Shown here piece by piece: positions 63,945 through 64,000 of a stretch of 64,000 nucleotides of DNA; the stretch's first letter is position 1; every line of letters starts with the position of its first letter. The stretch is taken from contig JAPFFF010000068.1 of the NCBI GenBank assembly GCA_039105265.1, forward strand, positions 186,001 through 250,000, in the 5' to 3' direction. The translations under genes were made by a program, and so were the position numbers. Origin of the DNA: Tritrichomonas musculus. Taxonomy: Eukaryota; Parabasalia; Tritrichomonadida; Tritrichomonadidae. The notes under the pieces were generated by a model that saw only the letters and a list, made by a program, of their open reading frames with translations, ran no database searches and had not been told where the DNA came from.

Positions 63945-64000
63945 ATGAGCCAAAATTTAGATTTAGGTGAGTTCAAAGAAACAGCTATCATCAAAAAACT
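63945..64000 (+). CDS. AT-hook/bZIP-like protein, start only (element D)
   Basis: MSQNLDLGEFKETAIIKK; runs off the window. Confidence 0.7.
   Translation, partial: MSQNLDLGEFKETAIIKK

Larger units (their letters stand above)
53718..64000 (+). mobile_element. Polinton/Maverick element D (left part)
   Basis: Starts with the same terminus as B and carries the same genes in the same order, plus strand, to beyond the window edge. Candidate target duplication AGAAGC at 53712-53717 cannot be tested. Large stretches are almost identical to B, but the protease linker and the middle of the minor capsid gene are different. It looks broken (at least one break). Inserted in C, so younger than C. Confidence 0.93.

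Noticed and set aside
1-64000. Phage, prophage or bacterial chromosome
   Set aside because: Gene set, bZIP-like and LC8-like features, mariner and spacing without ribosome-binding sites point to a eukaryotic nuclear genome.
1-64000. tRNA, rRNA or other structured RNA genes
   Set aside because: No cloverleaf or conserved rRNA segments noticed on either strand by reading; a covariance-model search would be decisive.

Overview
The window is AT-rich eukaryotic DNA made almost entirely of nested mobile elements. I recognise no host gene, tRNA or rRNA. Most of it belongs to Polinton/Maverick-type virus-like elements. The marks are protein-primed family B DNA polymerase, retroviral-type integrase, adenain/Ulp1-like cysteine protease, A32/FtsK-HerA-type packaging ATPase, double-jelly-roll capsid proteins, AGTAGTATATA termini and one verifiable 6-bp target duplication. 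A mariner DNA transposon is also present. Dense intronless Polintons together with mariner in an AT-rich genome fit a parabasalid such as Trichomonas vaginalis. This is an inference from known biology, not proof.

Layout, left to right. (1) 1-23707: element B, read on the minus strand, with its right terminus at 23707 and its left part outside the window. Its polymerase gene is split by (2) element A1 (2260-10448), a compact 8.2-kb element with 497-bp inverted repeats and a CACGAC duplication. (3) 23708 to about 34018: element E1, a more distant Polinton whose first visible gene was hit by B. (4) About 34019-39322: element E2, another diverged Polinton piece. (5) 39323-39997: the end of a further element, F. 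(6) 39998-53717: element C, plus strand, a close relative of B, carrying a mariner insertion (49277-50907). (7) 53718-64000: element D, plus strand, nearly a copy of B, inserted in a coiled-coil gene of C and running off the window.

B, C and D share one gene order: two small regulatory-looking genes, HNH nuclease, an 83-87 aa protein, protease, candidate penton/minor capsid, integrase, packaging ATPase, glycine-rich protein, basic protein, major capsid, a 144-aa protein, a 174-aa family protein, a 123-aa protein, an AT-hook/bZIP-like protein, a 141-aa protein, a large coiled-coil protein and DNA polymerase. The polymerase copies the element, the integrase inserts it, and the protease, capsid proteins and ATPase would build and fill particles. 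A1, E1 and E2 share a second core: the 185-191 aa family protein, a different ATPase lineage and the 149-151 aa protein.

The observations I rate highest are: recurrent dynein-light-chain (LC8)-like 'VQT/TQT/IQT' motifs in four different B/C/D proteins; a terminus-within-terminus structure and an HNH domain inside the polymerase of A1; a foldable terminus with changing sequence but kept pairing in four element types; a perfect 20-bp inverted repeat that gives two convergent genes the same C-terminus; and block-wise mosaicism among B, C and D.
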